Assembly (NCBI GenBank): GCA_030750465.1
Contig: JASMHZ010000005.1
Coordinates: 1-52,478 of the forward strand
Length of the DNA stretch: 52,478 nt
Source of the DNA: Candidatus Peribacteraceae bacterium
GTDB taxonomy: Bacteria > Patescibacteriota > Gracilibacteria > Peribacterales > Peribacteraceae
Reading direction: 5' to 3'
The translations under genes were made by a program, and so were the position numbers. Under the pieces are notes generated by a model. The model was not told where the DNA came from. It saw only the letters and a program-made list of their open reading frames with translations, and searched no databases. Shown here in pieces: positions 8,019-16,600 of the stretch. The first letter of the stretch is position 1. Each line of letters opens with the position of its first letter.

Positions 8019-9767
8019 ATTGGCCATTTTCGCAAGCTTAAGTACTTGGCTGTACTGATTCATAAGTGCCGCAGCATCGCTTTCTTTGCCTTCGCGATTT
8101 GCAATTAGAAGCAGCGCGGTTATTTCCTTTTGTTTACGCTTAACAGTTTCCTGATTGGCCCTAATTAAATTCGAATGTAACTCGCGAGAAGCCAAGCCAT
8201 CCGACCACTCTGTAAGTCCATGGTGCTCGCAAAAAAGTAGAAGTATTCCGGTTCTTTCTTTTTCTTCCTCAGGTAAATCCAAAGTTTCCAGAGAAATGTC
8301 TTTTGTGTTCTCCGGAATTTTTTTGATAGCTTCGTAAACCGATTTTGCGAAACCAGCATCTGGAGGTATAAGTTCGGAAAGATACTCTCTGTGTTCTGGA
8401 TAAATAAGAAATAATCCAAGTGCAATTTCCATTCTGGAAAATATTTCGGGCTTATGTTCACCTTGCTCCAACGGGGCAGAAGCTTCTGTTAACTTATTTT
8501 GGGCTGAGAATTTTTCCAAATCTTCTTTGAAAGTTGAAGGAGTTGCTCCCAAAGCATTTGCCGAACGTTTCATCTCATGCTCTTTCTCAACAGCGCTTTT
8601 TATAGAATCAAGCAAAGGCAAAAGCCTTTTAAGCCCATCGTGCTTTCCTTCTGCAGAAGTTACATCCAGTTTTTTTATATCATCCAATACGGCATCCATG
8701 TATGGCATGCCTCCATCTGATAATGACTTTTTAAGACCCTTAGGATCCTTATTTGCCGCTTCGTCCGGATCTTTGTAATTAAGCATTACTGAATTAATCT
8801 GCAGTTCTTGTATTTTACAAAGCATGAACGATCTCTCCGCCGCATCTTTGCCGGCCCGATCTTGATCCAGACATAAGATGATTTTTTCTGCGTAACGCCT
8901 GAGCATTTTTGCATGTTCTTCGGTAAGCGCTGTGCCACTAACCGCCACAGTATTCTTTACTCCAATCTGATGACATGCAATCACATCGAAGTAACCCTCT
9001 ACGAGTACTACTGCCTTGGACTCTCTGATTGCTTCCTTGGCGTGATAAAGCCCATAAAGAACCCGAGATTTGTTGTAAATGGGACCTTCTGATGAATTTA
9101 TATACTTAGCATCATCTTCACCGATGGTTCTGCCACCAAATCCGACTATGTCTCCTCTGTGATCTATTATGGGAAACATAATTCTGTTTCTGAATCGATC
9201 GTAGATTTTTCCCTCTTTTAAATCTTTCTGTATTCCAAGACCAGCATCCAGAATTTCTTTTCTACTGAATTCTTTTTTAAGCAAGTGCTGGTAAGTGTCG
9301 GAAAATGAGTCAGGCGCGAATCCAACTCCGAATTCTTTTGCAAGTTTTGGATCCATCTTGCGAGACTTAAGATACTTAACCGCAATTTCGGATTCCTTCA
9401 ATTTTTTAATATAAAAGGCCTGAACTTCTTTTAAGCAATTTTTCAACCTATCTTTCTCGTCTTTCTTTACAGTCTCCCCTTTTTGGAAACCTTCTAATGT
9501 AACTCCTGTTTTCTCGGCCAAGTCTTTTATAGCCTGACGAAAATCGCACCCTTCGATGGCCTGATAAAAACTGAATATGTCTCCTCCGGTCTGGCATGCG
9601 AAGCAGTAAGCAATTCCTTTGTCCGGCGAAATCTGCAAACTTGGCTTTGTATCGTTGTGGAATGGACAAAGCGCAACAAACTGACGTCCTTTTTTCTTAA
9701 CTTGGCAGTATTGGCCTACTAGCTCTTCTATCGGAAGCCGAGCTTTGATATCGGTTACTGGATCCAT
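8016..9767 (-). CDS. dnaG: DNA primase
   Basis: 583 residues, a usual DnaG length. The CHC2 zinc finger is C34-x2-H37 and C55-x2-C58. The RNA polymerase core contains YDRFRNRIMFPI and GFGGRTI. The TOPRIM part has VLVEGYFDVI (E257) and CLDQDRAGKDA. The C-terminal ~150 residues are the poorly conserved helicase-interaction region. It makes RNA primers for replication. A TATAAT lies 15 nt upstream of the ATG, giving only a very short leader without a ribosome site. The stop lies inside the right end of the word-repeat element. Confidence 0.95.
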   Translation of the reverse strand: MDPVTDIKARLPIEELVGQYCQVKKKGRQFVALCPFHNDTKPSLQISPDKGIAYCFACQTGGDIFSFYQAIEGCDFRQAIKDLAEKTGVTLEGFQKGETVKKDEKDRLKNCLKEVQAFYIKKLKESEIAVKYLKSRKMDPKLAKEFGVGFAPDSFSDTYQHLLKKEFSRKEILDAGLGIQKDLKEGKIYDRFRNRIMFPIIDHRGDIVGFGGRTIGEDDAKYINSSEGPIYNKSRVLYGLYHAKEAIRESKAVVLVEGYFDVIACHQIGVKNTVAVSGTALTEEHAKMLRRYAEKIILCLDQDRAGKDAAERSFMLCKIQELQINSVMLNYKDPDEAANKDPKGLKKSLSDGGMPYMDAVLDDIKKLDVTSAEGKHDGLKRLLPLLDSIKSAVEKEHEMKRSANALGATPSTFKEDLEKFSAQNKLTEASAPLEQGEHKPEIFSRMEIALGLFLIYPEHREYLSELIPPDAGFAKSVYEAIKKIPENTKDISLETLDLPEEEKERTGILLLFCEHHGLTEWSDGLASRELHSNLIRANQETVKRKQKEITALLLIANREGKESDAAALMNQYSQVLKLAKMAN

Positions 9768-9854
9768 GGCGGGTGGACAGCGATTATAGATCTATTCCAC
9801 TTCCAATGGTACTGCTATTTCCTCGCAGTTTTACAAGCATGCTTATTCAAATTA

Positions 9855-9882
9855 TTGACTATTAACATTTTAATAGTATTTT
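9855..9882 (+). promoter_or_regulatory. promoter of the methyltransferase-like gene
   Basis: TTGACT (9855-9860), 16-nt spacer, TATTTT (9877-9882), then 7 nt to the ATG. The predicted transcript starts at the start codon. Confidence 0.5.
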
Positions 9883-9889
9883 AGTACAG

Positions 9890-10624
9890 ATGCGACTTCG
9901 CCCTCCAGAAACAGCAAGCCTCGATACCCCAGGCCTGCATAGCAGTGCTCTCAATAACCTTGAACAAATGTTGGACGATGTACTTGCATTAATAAGACAA
10001 ACCAAACATTCACTAACTATTCTTGATTTCGGAAGCGGTAATGAAGGAGTATCACGATCCCAGCTTCCTTATAAACTCCGTAATTTCGACAGTCTTCATC
10101 TTTTTGACAAAGAACCTATTGCCAAACCCTCCATTGATTTCGGAGTTAGTATTGTGCAAGCTTCCAACATCTATGGTCATACACGGGCAATATATGACCT
10201 GATCAATATTTCTTATGTTTTGTGCCTCATGGAACCAGAGCAGGCAATAGAAACTCTAGATCGCCTAAGGCAAGAGCAGCATGAAGCAGTTGTAGCTGTA
10301 ACTGATTACACTCTTCAAACATTTCCACCTGGAGATTTTCTAGGTACATTCAATTGCAACCTAGAAAGAAAATGGTGCGAAGCACATGGCCACAATAAAT
10401 TCTATCGTACGCGTGCGCGCTTCTCACCGCAGTCTCTTGCAGAGTTAGTTCGCGATGCAGGCTACATTGTTCCGGAGGAAAACGCTCAACCCCTAGATGC
10501 AAAAAGATACCGTAGCGCAGTCATTGCATATCCATCGCAAACCGTTAAAGAACAATATATTTCACCGGGTGCAAATGATAAACGATATCCGATTCCAGAT
10601 CTCTCTCAATTCATTGCCCCCTAA
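9890..10624 (+). CDS. class I SAM-dependent methyltransferase-like protein
   Basis: 244 residues. LTILDFGSGNEGV (about 44-56) is motif I, the SAM-binding glycine loop. LHLFDKEP is the acidic motif II strand, and YDLINISYVLCLM corresponds to motif IV. The C-terminal part (about 165-244) is less clear; it has a Cys-His segment (KWCEAHGHNKF) and a basic stretch. Substrate unknown. The gene is leaderless in appearance, divergent from dnaG and convergent with leuS, whose stop codon directly abuts its own (TAATTA). Confidence 0.65.
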   Translation: MRLRPPETASLDTPGLHSSALNNLEQMLDDVLALIRQTKHSLTILDFGSGNEGVSRSQLPYKLRNFDSLHLFDKEPIAKPSIDFGVSIVQASNIYGHTRAIYDLINISYVLCLMEPEQAIETLDRLRQEQHEAVVAVTDYTLQTFPPGDFLGTFNCNLERKWCEAHGHNKFYRTRARFSPQSLAELVRDAGYIVPEENAQPLDAKRYRSAVIAYPSQTVKEQYISPGANDKRYPIPDLSQFIAP

Positions 10625-13033
10625 TTAAACAACAAAACTCACCAGCTTCCCTTCGACGTAAATCTCTTTCTTGATTTTGTTACCTTCAATAAATCTTTTT
10701 ACGTTCTCTACTGCCTTAGCCTGAGAAATAGCGTCCTTTTCCAAAATTCCTGAGCCTGCTTCGAAGTCTCCCCTAAGCTTCCCATTAACCTGAACTGCGA
10801 TAGTAACCATGTCTGACTGAATCAACTTAGGATCAAACTTTGGCCATTCCTGTTCAACAACAAATCCTTTGCCACCTAAATTTTCCCAGAGCTCTTCTGC
10901 CAGGTGCGGAGCTAATGGTGCCAAGAGTTTTACAAAAGTTTCAGCTGAGTCTTTATCAATCCCCTCTTTCTCGGTCAGATTGAGGAACTCCATTAGTGAC
11001 GATATTGCCGTGTTGAACCTGAGTGCTTCCATCTCTTCTGTACATTTCTTGATAGTCCTGTTTAGCCCTACAGTTAGCGCCTTACTCTGTTCACCAAATT
11101 TACTCTGAATAATTTTCTTATACGCCTTTTTGGCAAACCTATCCGGCCCCTTTATCCCTGTATCATTCCAGTCTCCTCCATCTGCAAACGGACCCATAAA
11201 CATCATGTAAAGACGAAAAACATCAGATCCATACTTCTCTACAAAATCATCCGGACTTACAACATTATCTTTGCTCTTGCTCATTTTGGCACCTTTGTGG
11301 GTAATAAGTCCCTGATGAAAAAGTTTCTGGAATGGCTCATCAACCGAAACATGACCCATGTCTTTAAGAGCCATCGTAACAAATCGCGCATATATCAAAT
11401 GCATGCATGCATGCTCCGGTCCGCCGATGTACATATCAACCGGCATCCATTTCTTTTCAACCGTTTTTGGAACTAGTTCTTTTTGGCCGTTCTCTGCAAG
11501 GAATCTGAACTGATAAAAACTCGAACATACAAACGTATCCATTGTATCTACTTCCGGAGTCCAGCCTTTTCCAAATATCTTTTCGACTCGCTTTTTAAGT
11601 TCTTTGGACTCAGCAATAGGTGAAGTTCCCGTTGGCTTAAATTCTACATCAATTGGAATTTTCCAAGGCAAGTGTTCCTCGGGAACAGGGTGTGCTTTTC
11701 CATCCGGATCATAAACAATTGGAATAAGGGAGCCCCAGTATCGTTGGCGGGAAATAGTCCAGTCCCGGAGTCTGTACTGAACCACAGGATATCCAATCCC
11801 CTCTTTTTCAATATATTTAATGATGTCCCCTCGAACTTCGCCCCATCGTCTTCCCTTAAATTCTTCCGGTTCCAACATTATTCCGTCAGGATCTTTGGTA
11901 AAGCAGTATTCTAGGTTCTTGACCTTCTTTGCCTCTTTTTCATCCTCTGGAACCATAACTACATGCAACGGAATATCATATTTCTTTGCAAACGCAAAGT
12001 CGCGCTCATCATGGACTGAACAATTAACAATACCTGTCCCGTAATCCATCACAGCAAACGAGGCAACCCACAGAGGCAAATCTCCAGTTACAAACTCCAC
12101 GTAACGACCGGTGAATACTCCTTCTAAATCTTCTTCAAAGTTATACTTCTTCGTTGCCTTCTTCTTTTTTACACGCTCTATGAAATCTAATACTTCCTGT
12201 TCATTTTCTTGGCCTTTTATAAGTTCAGTTAGAAGCGGATGTTCCGGCGCAATAACCGCAAATGTTTGTGCGCGGAAAGTCTGAGGAACAGAGTCGTATA
12301 CTTCAAATTCAACATCACTGTCTTTTACTTTGAATTTAAAATTCATACCTTCGCTACGCCCGATCCAATTTTTCTGCATAATCTTCGTTTTCTCCGGCCA
12401 ATCCAGTTCTTCTAAATTATCAAGTAGCTTCTGAGCGTATTCTTTTGTCTTCCAGTACCACTGAGTCATGGGCTTCAAAATGATATCGGTGTCGCAGCGC
12501 TCACACTTTCCTTCCCAAACCTGCTCGTTGGCAAGAACTGTCTTACAGCCCGAACACCAGTTCACATTGGCATCCTTGCGGTATGCCAGATCCTTCTCGA
12601 ACATTTTGAGGAACAACCATTGAGTCCATTTGTAATAATCAGGCTTGGAAGTATTTAGGGTTTTGCTCCAATCGTACATGCATCCCATGCGCTTGAACTG
12701 TTCAATCATAACCCCAACATTACCCTCAGTTGATTCTGCAGGAGGTGTTCCTGTACTAATTGCGAAATTCTCTGCAGGAAGCCCAAAAGCATCAAATCCC
12801 ATTGGATGAAAAACATCCTTGCCCCTCATTTTCTGGAATCTGCTGAATGAGTCCGGAACGCTGTACATGTACCAATGCCCTACGTGAAGACGTGCTCCGC
12901 TTGGGTATGGGAACATAACAAGACAGTAATACGGATCCTTGGCCTTTTTGAAGTCCATTTCATACACCTTCTTCTCTTCCCACTTCTTCTGCCATTTGGC
13001 CTCTATTTCTGATGGGTTGAATTCGGGTTGCAT
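10625..13033 (-). CDS. leuS: leucyl-tRNA synthetase
   Basis: About 802 residues from the chosen ATG, with a class I catalytic core: the HIGH-like motif in PSGARLHVGHWYM and the KMSKS motif in GAKMSKSKDN. Between them lie a zinc-knuckle-like CSGC...CERC and the CP1 editing domain (LPLWVASFAVMDYGTGIVNCSVHDERDF). The C-terminal anticodon-binding and LeuRS tail (VAVQVNGKLRG) is present. It charges tRNA-Leu. The start MQPEFNPSEIEAKWQ is typical for LeuS and is preceded by TGTAAT ending 9 nt upstream. The in-frame extension to 13069 would run through that promoter. Confidence 0.97.
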   Translation of the reverse strand: MQPEFNPSEIEAKWQKKWEEKKVYEMDFKKAKDPYYCLVMFPYPSGARLHVGHWYMYSVPDSFSRFQKMRGKDVFHPMGFDAFGLPAENFAISTGTPPAESTEGNVGVMIEQFKRMGCMYDWSKTLNTSKPDYYKWTQWLFLKMFEKDLAYRKDANVNWCSGCKTVLANEQVWEGKCERCDTDIILKPMTQWYWKTKEYAQKLLDNLEELDWPEKTKIMQKNWIGRSEGMNFKFKVKDSDVEFEVYDSVPQTFRAQTFAVIAPEHPLLTELIKGQENEQEVLDFIERVKKKKATKKYNFEEDLEGVFTGRYVEFVTGDLPLWVASFAVMDYGTGIVNCSVHDERDFAFAKKYDIPLHVVMVPEDEKEAKKVKNLEYCFTKDPDGIMLEPEEFKGRRWGEVRGDIIKYIEKEGIGYPVVQYRLRDWTISRQRYWGSLIPIVYDPDGKAHPVPEEHLPWKIPIDVEFKPTGTSPIAESKELKKRVEKIFGKGWTPEVDTMDTFVCSSFYQFRFLAENGQKELVPKTVEKKWMPVDMYIGGPEHACMHLIYARFVTMALKDMGHVSVDEPFQKLFHQGLITHKGAKMSKSKDNVVSPDDFVEKYGSDVFRLYMMFMGPFADGGDWNDTGIKGPDRFAKKAYKKIIQSKFGEQSKALTVGLNRTIKKCTEEMEALRFNTAISSLMEFLNLTEKEGIDKDSAETFVKLLAPLAPHLAEELWENLGGKGFVVEQEWPKFDPKLIQSDMVTIAVQVNGKLRGDFEAGSGILEKDAISQAKAVENVKRFIEGNKIKKEIYVEGKLVSFVV

Positions 13034-13142
13034 GCAATAAAGATTACATCTTAGGGTGGGTCCATACAAATAGTTTTAATTTATAAAGGAGATAAGAGAG
13101 GTAAAAGAGACCCTTTTAACCCATAAATTCCCATCACAATCA

Positions 13143-13171
13143 TTGCGTAAACGACCTGATCGTGCGACAAT
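13143..13171 (+). promoter_or_regulatory. der promoter
   Basis: TTGCGT (13143-13148), 17-nt spacer, GACAAT (13166-13171) with an upstream TG, then 10 nt to the ATG at 13182. It argues against the TTG start at 13143, which is the first base of the -35. Confidence 0.55.
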
Positions 13172-13181
13172 GACCTTCTCA

Positions 13182-14522
13182 ATGGCCAGACTACCTACAG
13201 TTGCTATCATTGGACGACCTAATACAGGTAAATCTACACTATTCAATCGCCTTGTGGGGCATAGAAAGGCGATAGTTTCTGACGTGCCGGGAACCACTAG
13301 GGATCAGGTAGCAGGCAGAGTTGAGACTGACCAGTTGGACTTTTTGCTTATTGATACTGGTGGAATGGGTGGAGGATCCAAAGATCATGAGTTTGAAGAT
13401 GACGTTCAGGTGCAATCCACAATAGCTCTGGAGAATTCTGATTTGATTTTGTTTACAATCAATTCACGAGAAGACTTAACCTCAAGTGACTTTGAAATAA
13501 TCGAGGACCTGAGGAAAAAAAGGCAATCGCATGTGCCTGTGATAATCGTTCTTACCAAGTGTGATGATACTTCTACTATCGATGAGATATTGCCGGAGTA
13601 CTATGCACTTGATATTGCAGATGAGATAGTTCCAATAAGCGCCATGCACGCTATGGGAGTTGAGGAGCTTAAGAATATTGTTATAGATAAATTAACTGAG
13701 CTTAACTTCAGCAACCAAGAAAACGAACAACCTACAACCTACAACCTACAACCTAAAATCGCAATTATAGGCAAACCCAATGTTGGCAAAAGTTCCCTGA
13801 TAAATGCGTTTATGTCCGAAAAACAACAAACAACTTCTCAGCTTCTTGTTTCGGAAGTGCCGGGAACCACGCGCGATGCAGTTGATACCTCGATTAAATA
13901 TCACGATCAGGAATATATCTTTGTAGACACTGCAGGAATTAAAAGAAGGAAAAGCACAGACAAAGGAATCGAAACATATGCTTATCTGAGGAGCATACAA
14001 TCACTGGAACATTCTGATATTGCCGTGCTGGTGATTGACGCTACTGACCCTGTTAGCAAACAGGATAAAAGAATCGCTCGACTTGCGATTGAGGAGGGCA
14101 AAGGATTGATCGTACTTCTGAATAAATCCGATAAGCTTTCCGGCTCGGAAAAGGAGCTTGCCATGCAGAATGCCAGATCAGAACTCTCCTTTTGTAAGTT
14201 TGCTCCATTTCTTTGCGTTTCTGCAGAAACCAGAAAGGACCTGCTTAAAATCTTTGATCTTATAGAAATGGTAAATCAAAGCAGAACAAGAAGGATTGCA
14301 ACTAAAGCATTAAATGATTGGTTCAGAAAGGAGGCATCCAGTAAAAGCCTTTCTTCCTCCAAACTTATAACTCAGGCAGAAGACGTGCCTCCAACATTCG
14401 TTCTGTTTTCCAAAAATCCGAAAAAGATCCGCCTAAATCAACTTAAGTCTTTGGAAAAGAGTTTGAGGAGCACTTTCGGATTTGATGGCTCTCCAATCAG
14501 ATGGATTACAAAGAACAGTTGA
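13182..14522 (+). CDS. der: ribosome-assembly GTPase Der (EngA)
   Basis: 446 residues with two GTPase domains. G domain 1 has the P-loop GRPNTGKST, DTGG and TKCD. G domain 2 (from about residue 192) has GKPNVGKSS, DTAG and NKSD. A KH-like C-terminal domain follows. Der helps assemble the 50S subunit. The linker between the G domains is encoded by a tandem word repeat (ACCTACAACCTACAACCTAC-type, around 13729-13755), which gives NEQPTTYNLQPK. This resembles the word elements seen between genes. The start MARLPTV is supported by the promoter 10 nt upstream. Confidence 0.95.
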   Translation: MARLPTVAIIGRPNTGKSTLFNRLVGHRKAIVSDVPGTTRDQVAGRVETDQLDFLLIDTGGMGGGSKDHEFEDDVQVQSTIALENSDLILFTINSREDLTSSDFEIIEDLRKKRQSHVPVIIVLTKCDDTSTIDEILPEYYALDIADEIVPISAMHAMGVEELKNIVIDKLTELNFSNQENEQPTTYNLQPKIAIIGKPNVGKSSLINAFMSEKQQTTSQLLVSEVPGTTRDAVDTSIKYHDQEYIFVDTAGIKRRKSTDKGIETYAYLRSIQSLEHSDIAVLVIDATDPVSKQDKRIARLAIEEGKGLIVLLNKSDKLSGSEKELAMQNARSELSFCKFAPFLCVSAETRKDLLKIFDLIEMVNQSRTRRIATKALNDWFRKEASSKSLSSSKLITQAEDVPPTFVLFSKNPKKIRLNQLKSLEKSLRSTFGFDGSPIRWITKNS

Positions 14523-14526
14523 CACA

Positions 14527-14548
14527 CCCCGCTTGCGCGGGGCTTTTG
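14527..14548 (+). terminator. der terminator
   Basis: CCCCGC (14527-14532), TTGC loop, GCGGGG (14537-14542), then CTTTTG. A compact GC hairpin 4 nt after the der stop. Confidence 0.75.
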
Positions 14549-14646
14549 ACAATTAACTCCTCATATTTTCAGAATGATGAAGTTGTCAATTGTTAAAAGC
14601 GAAGTCTCGCAAAGCGAGACTGAGCGTGTCAATTGTCAATTGTTAT
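14546..14646. repeat. TTGACAATTG-word inverted repeat with inner palindrome
   Basis: Units of TGTCAATTG/CAATTGACA flank a perfect small palindrome GTCTCGC-AAA-GCGAGAC (about 14604-14620). It separates der from the convergent SLOG gene. The same word recurs at 17.63 kb and 32.5-32.6 kb. Confidence 0.6.
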
Positions 14647-15263
14647 CCCTTATGCTGCGGCTTATGTCTGTCCTTGACTCTTCCATCTTCATGAATTGGA
14701 AGAGGAAATTCTTTAATAACTTCTTCCAGCTTATCCAAAAGTTTCGCGGGATCGTCATCCATAACCATATTAGGAGGAATTTTTCTAAGGCATAGCTCTT
14801 CGATTACATGAGGTACGGCATTGCTTATGCCTCCAGTATTAGTTAAAACTCCGTAAGGCCTTCCCTCATCATACGCAATTGTAAGTTCATTTAAAGTTCC
14901 TACTCCCCCTCCAACAAACACAACACCATCGGACGATCGGATGTTGATTATATCTCGCTCCATGAATCCCTGTCCCGTATAGATAATCATGTCATGCTCA
15001 TGCGGAGAATTGTACTCGTGCATGTGCTCATAAAATGAGAAAGCAGGAGATATTCCCACAGTGAAAGCACCTGTTTCTTTTGCTCCCAATAATGAATCAT
15101 TTGGAAGTCCCGGACATGCTCCATTTATGAAGATGTGTCCTCGTTTTCCAATCTCTTTTCCAAGCTCACGCGCCATTTCACGAGCATGAGGATCTTCTAT
15201 CTGAGGTCCGCTTGCACTTCCCATTACTCCGATTTTTAGCTTGTGATTGTGATGGTCTGTCAT
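14643..15263 (-). CDS. SLOG/LOG-family protein (TIGR00725-like Rossmann protein)
   Basis: About 206 residues. IGVMGSASGP at the start and VFVGGGVGTLNEL in the second half match the SLOG fold. The latter is the variant of the PGGxGTxxE nucleotide-binding motif (VGGGVGTLNE). Relatives include cytokinin-type phosphoribohydrolases (LOG) and DprA-like sensors. The precise activity is not clear, and the older label lysine decarboxylase-like is misleading. The C-terminus is His/Lys-rich. The start MTDHHNHK is chosen because TACAAT (15271-15276) ends 7 nt upstream. Confidence 0.7.
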   Translation of the reverse strand: MTDHHNHKLKIGVMGSASGPQIEDPHAREMARELGKEIGKRGHIFINGACPGLPNDSLLGAKETGAFTVGISPAFSFYEHMHEYNSPHEHDMIIYTGQGFMERDIINIRSSDGVVFVGGGVGTLNELTIAYDEGRPYGVLTNTGGISNAVPHVIEELCLRKIPPNMVMDDDPAKLLDKLEEVIKEFPLPIHEDGRVKDRHKPQHKG

Positions 15264-15295
15264 AGTAAGTATTGTAATTGAATTGGGTTTAACTA

Positions 15296-15499
15296 TCACT
15301 CATCATCGCCCGCATCATCCGAAATTATCACAGTCGAATCATCGTCTTCGAATCTGCTCATGTCCACCTCCATCTGCATGTATTGATCACCTGATTCAAA
15401 CTCAACATTGACTGCCGGATACTTGCTCATTCCTTCCGGAGGAACAACTGCGACCCAAATAAAGAGGCCGAGGAATAGGAAGAATGTTGGATACTTCAT
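15296..15499 (-). CDS. small secreted acidic protein, unknown
   Basis: 67 residues from the ATG that has a perfect TATAAT (15507-15512) 7 nt upstream. An N-terminal hydrophobic segment (about 4-20: FFLFLGLFIWVAVV) is followed by a short region and a very acidic tail (EDDDS, DDAGDDE). It is likely exported or membrane-anchored with the acidic tail outside. I recognise no family. It lies 32 nt upstream of the SLOG gene on the same strand, but that gene has its own promoter. Confidence 0.55.
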   Translation of the reverse strand: MKYPTFFLFLGLFIWVAVVPPEGMSKYPAVNVEFESGDQYMQMEVDMSRFEDDDSTVIISDDAGDDE

Positions 15500-15550
15500 T
15501 ACTAATATTATACCATATAATGAGTGATTGGACAATATTGACCAAATTAC

Positions 15551-15648
15551 CAAAGAAACAGAAGAATCAGGGGAAACAGAGGTTTCAGAGGATTTATCGT
15601 TATTACTCTTCTGGTTCTTCTGGTTCCTATGTTTCTTCTGCTTCTTTC
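15551..15648. repeat. polypurine/polypyrimidine inverted repeat (copy 2)
   Basis: The left arm is AAAGAAACAGAAGAATCAGG-like and the right arm CTTCTGGTTCCTATGTTTCTTCTGCTTC-like, with a TTATCGTTATTA centre. It lies between divergent genes, so termination alone does not explain it. Confidence 0.7.
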
Positions 15649-15699
15649 AACTATCTCTAAAACTAGCCAAAATATCCACACAACCCTAAACTGCATCCA

Positions 15700-16536
15700 A
15701 TGTGGTTTCCACTAGCCCTAGGATCGGCAGTCCTGTACTCATCTATGTGGCTCTTTGCAAGAGCCAGCAAAGGACTGCCGTCATCTGTAGTAACAGCTCT
15801 TAACTGTTGCTGGGGGCCAGTACTACTTCTTTGCTTCCTGCCATTCGTCGAGTTTCCGTGGGATCAATGGTGGTGGTATGCATATCTAATACTTCCATGG
15901 GTTTTGCTGCCTCTTTCGGCCTGGGTGCTTACGCATGCCTGCCAAAGGATAGATGTAACTGTGATCAATCCCCTATCGGCACTTTCTACAATTGCAACAC
16001 TTTTAACTGCCGTCGTTCTGTTTTCAAGATCATTTGAGCAAATTCATATTCTTGGAATAGTAATAATCACATCCGGACTCCTGTTCTTGTATCACAACAG
16101 ATGGCATACATGGAAAACAACATGGCTTTGGCTATCAATCCTTGCGGTTATTATCATGGGTATTAACGCCTCTATATTAAAAGAGGTAATCTCGCTGTTC
16201 CCTCACCCAATTGCAATATTGGCCATTGGGGAAACAGGTTCGTTTTCTTTTCTAGTTTTGGTTTCTGCAAGAAAAGACTGGAAGCAAGTTAATTGGACCA
16301 AGAGAAATATTTTGCTTGTGAGCACTTTTTCTTTCGTAGTCTTTGCACAAGCGATTTTGATTTTCTTGGCTCTCGCTCTCGGTCCCGCACCGCATGTAAT
16401 TGCTATCAAGAGAACTTCTATACTTCTGACTGCACTTGGAGGTTATTTGATTTTTAAGGAGAAGGATCAGTCGATTTTAAGGCTCGTGACTTCGTGTGTC
16501 ATTGTGGTGGCCGGAGCAATTCTTCTTAATTTATGA
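15700..16536 (+). CDS. EamA/DMT-superfamily permease
   Basis: 278 residues with about ten hydrophobic helices in two repeats of five, the EamA layout. Examples are LALGSAVLYSSMWLFARASKG at the start of repeat 1 and WLWLSILAVIIMGINASILKEV at the start of repeat 2. Such permeases exchange or export metabolites across the inner membrane; the substrate is not predictable. TAAACT (15687-15692) ends 7 nt before the ATG, so it appears leaderless. It ends in TGA and is followed by a word-repeat element shared with mltG. Confidence 0.75.
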   Translation: MWFPLALGSAVLYSSMWLFARASKGLPSSVVTALNCCWGPVLLLCFLPFVEFPWDQWWWYAYLILPWVLLPLSAWVLTHACQRIDVTVINPLSALSTIATLLTAVVLFSRSFEQIHILGIVIITSGLLFLYHNRWHTWKTTWLWLSILAVIIMGINASILKEVISLFPHPIAILAIGETGSFSFLVLVSARKDWKQVNWTKRNILLVSTFSFVVFAQAILIFLALALGPAPHVIAIKRTSILLTALGGYLIFKEKDQSILRLVTSCVIVVAGAILLNL

Positions 16537-16600
16537 TTTAAAGGATATAAATGATATAAAAGATAATCCTTTATCTCCTTTATATCCTTTATTTCCTTTT
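16537..16600. repeat. AAAGGATATAAA-word inverted repeat
   Basis: The left arm AAAGGATATAAATGATATAAAAG is mirrored by CCTTTATCTCCTTTATATCC on the right. It lies between the convergent DMT permease and mltG and is likely a bidirectional terminator. Confidence 0.55.

Noticed and set aside
14520-14522. Recoded TGA (code 25) as in Gracilibacteria
   Set aside because: der, the DMT permease and the RNHCP gene all end at TGA at the expected family length, so TGA is a stop.
14643-15263. Lysine decarboxylase
   Set aside because: The PGGxGT-type motif belongs to SLOG/LOG proteins; no PLP site is present.
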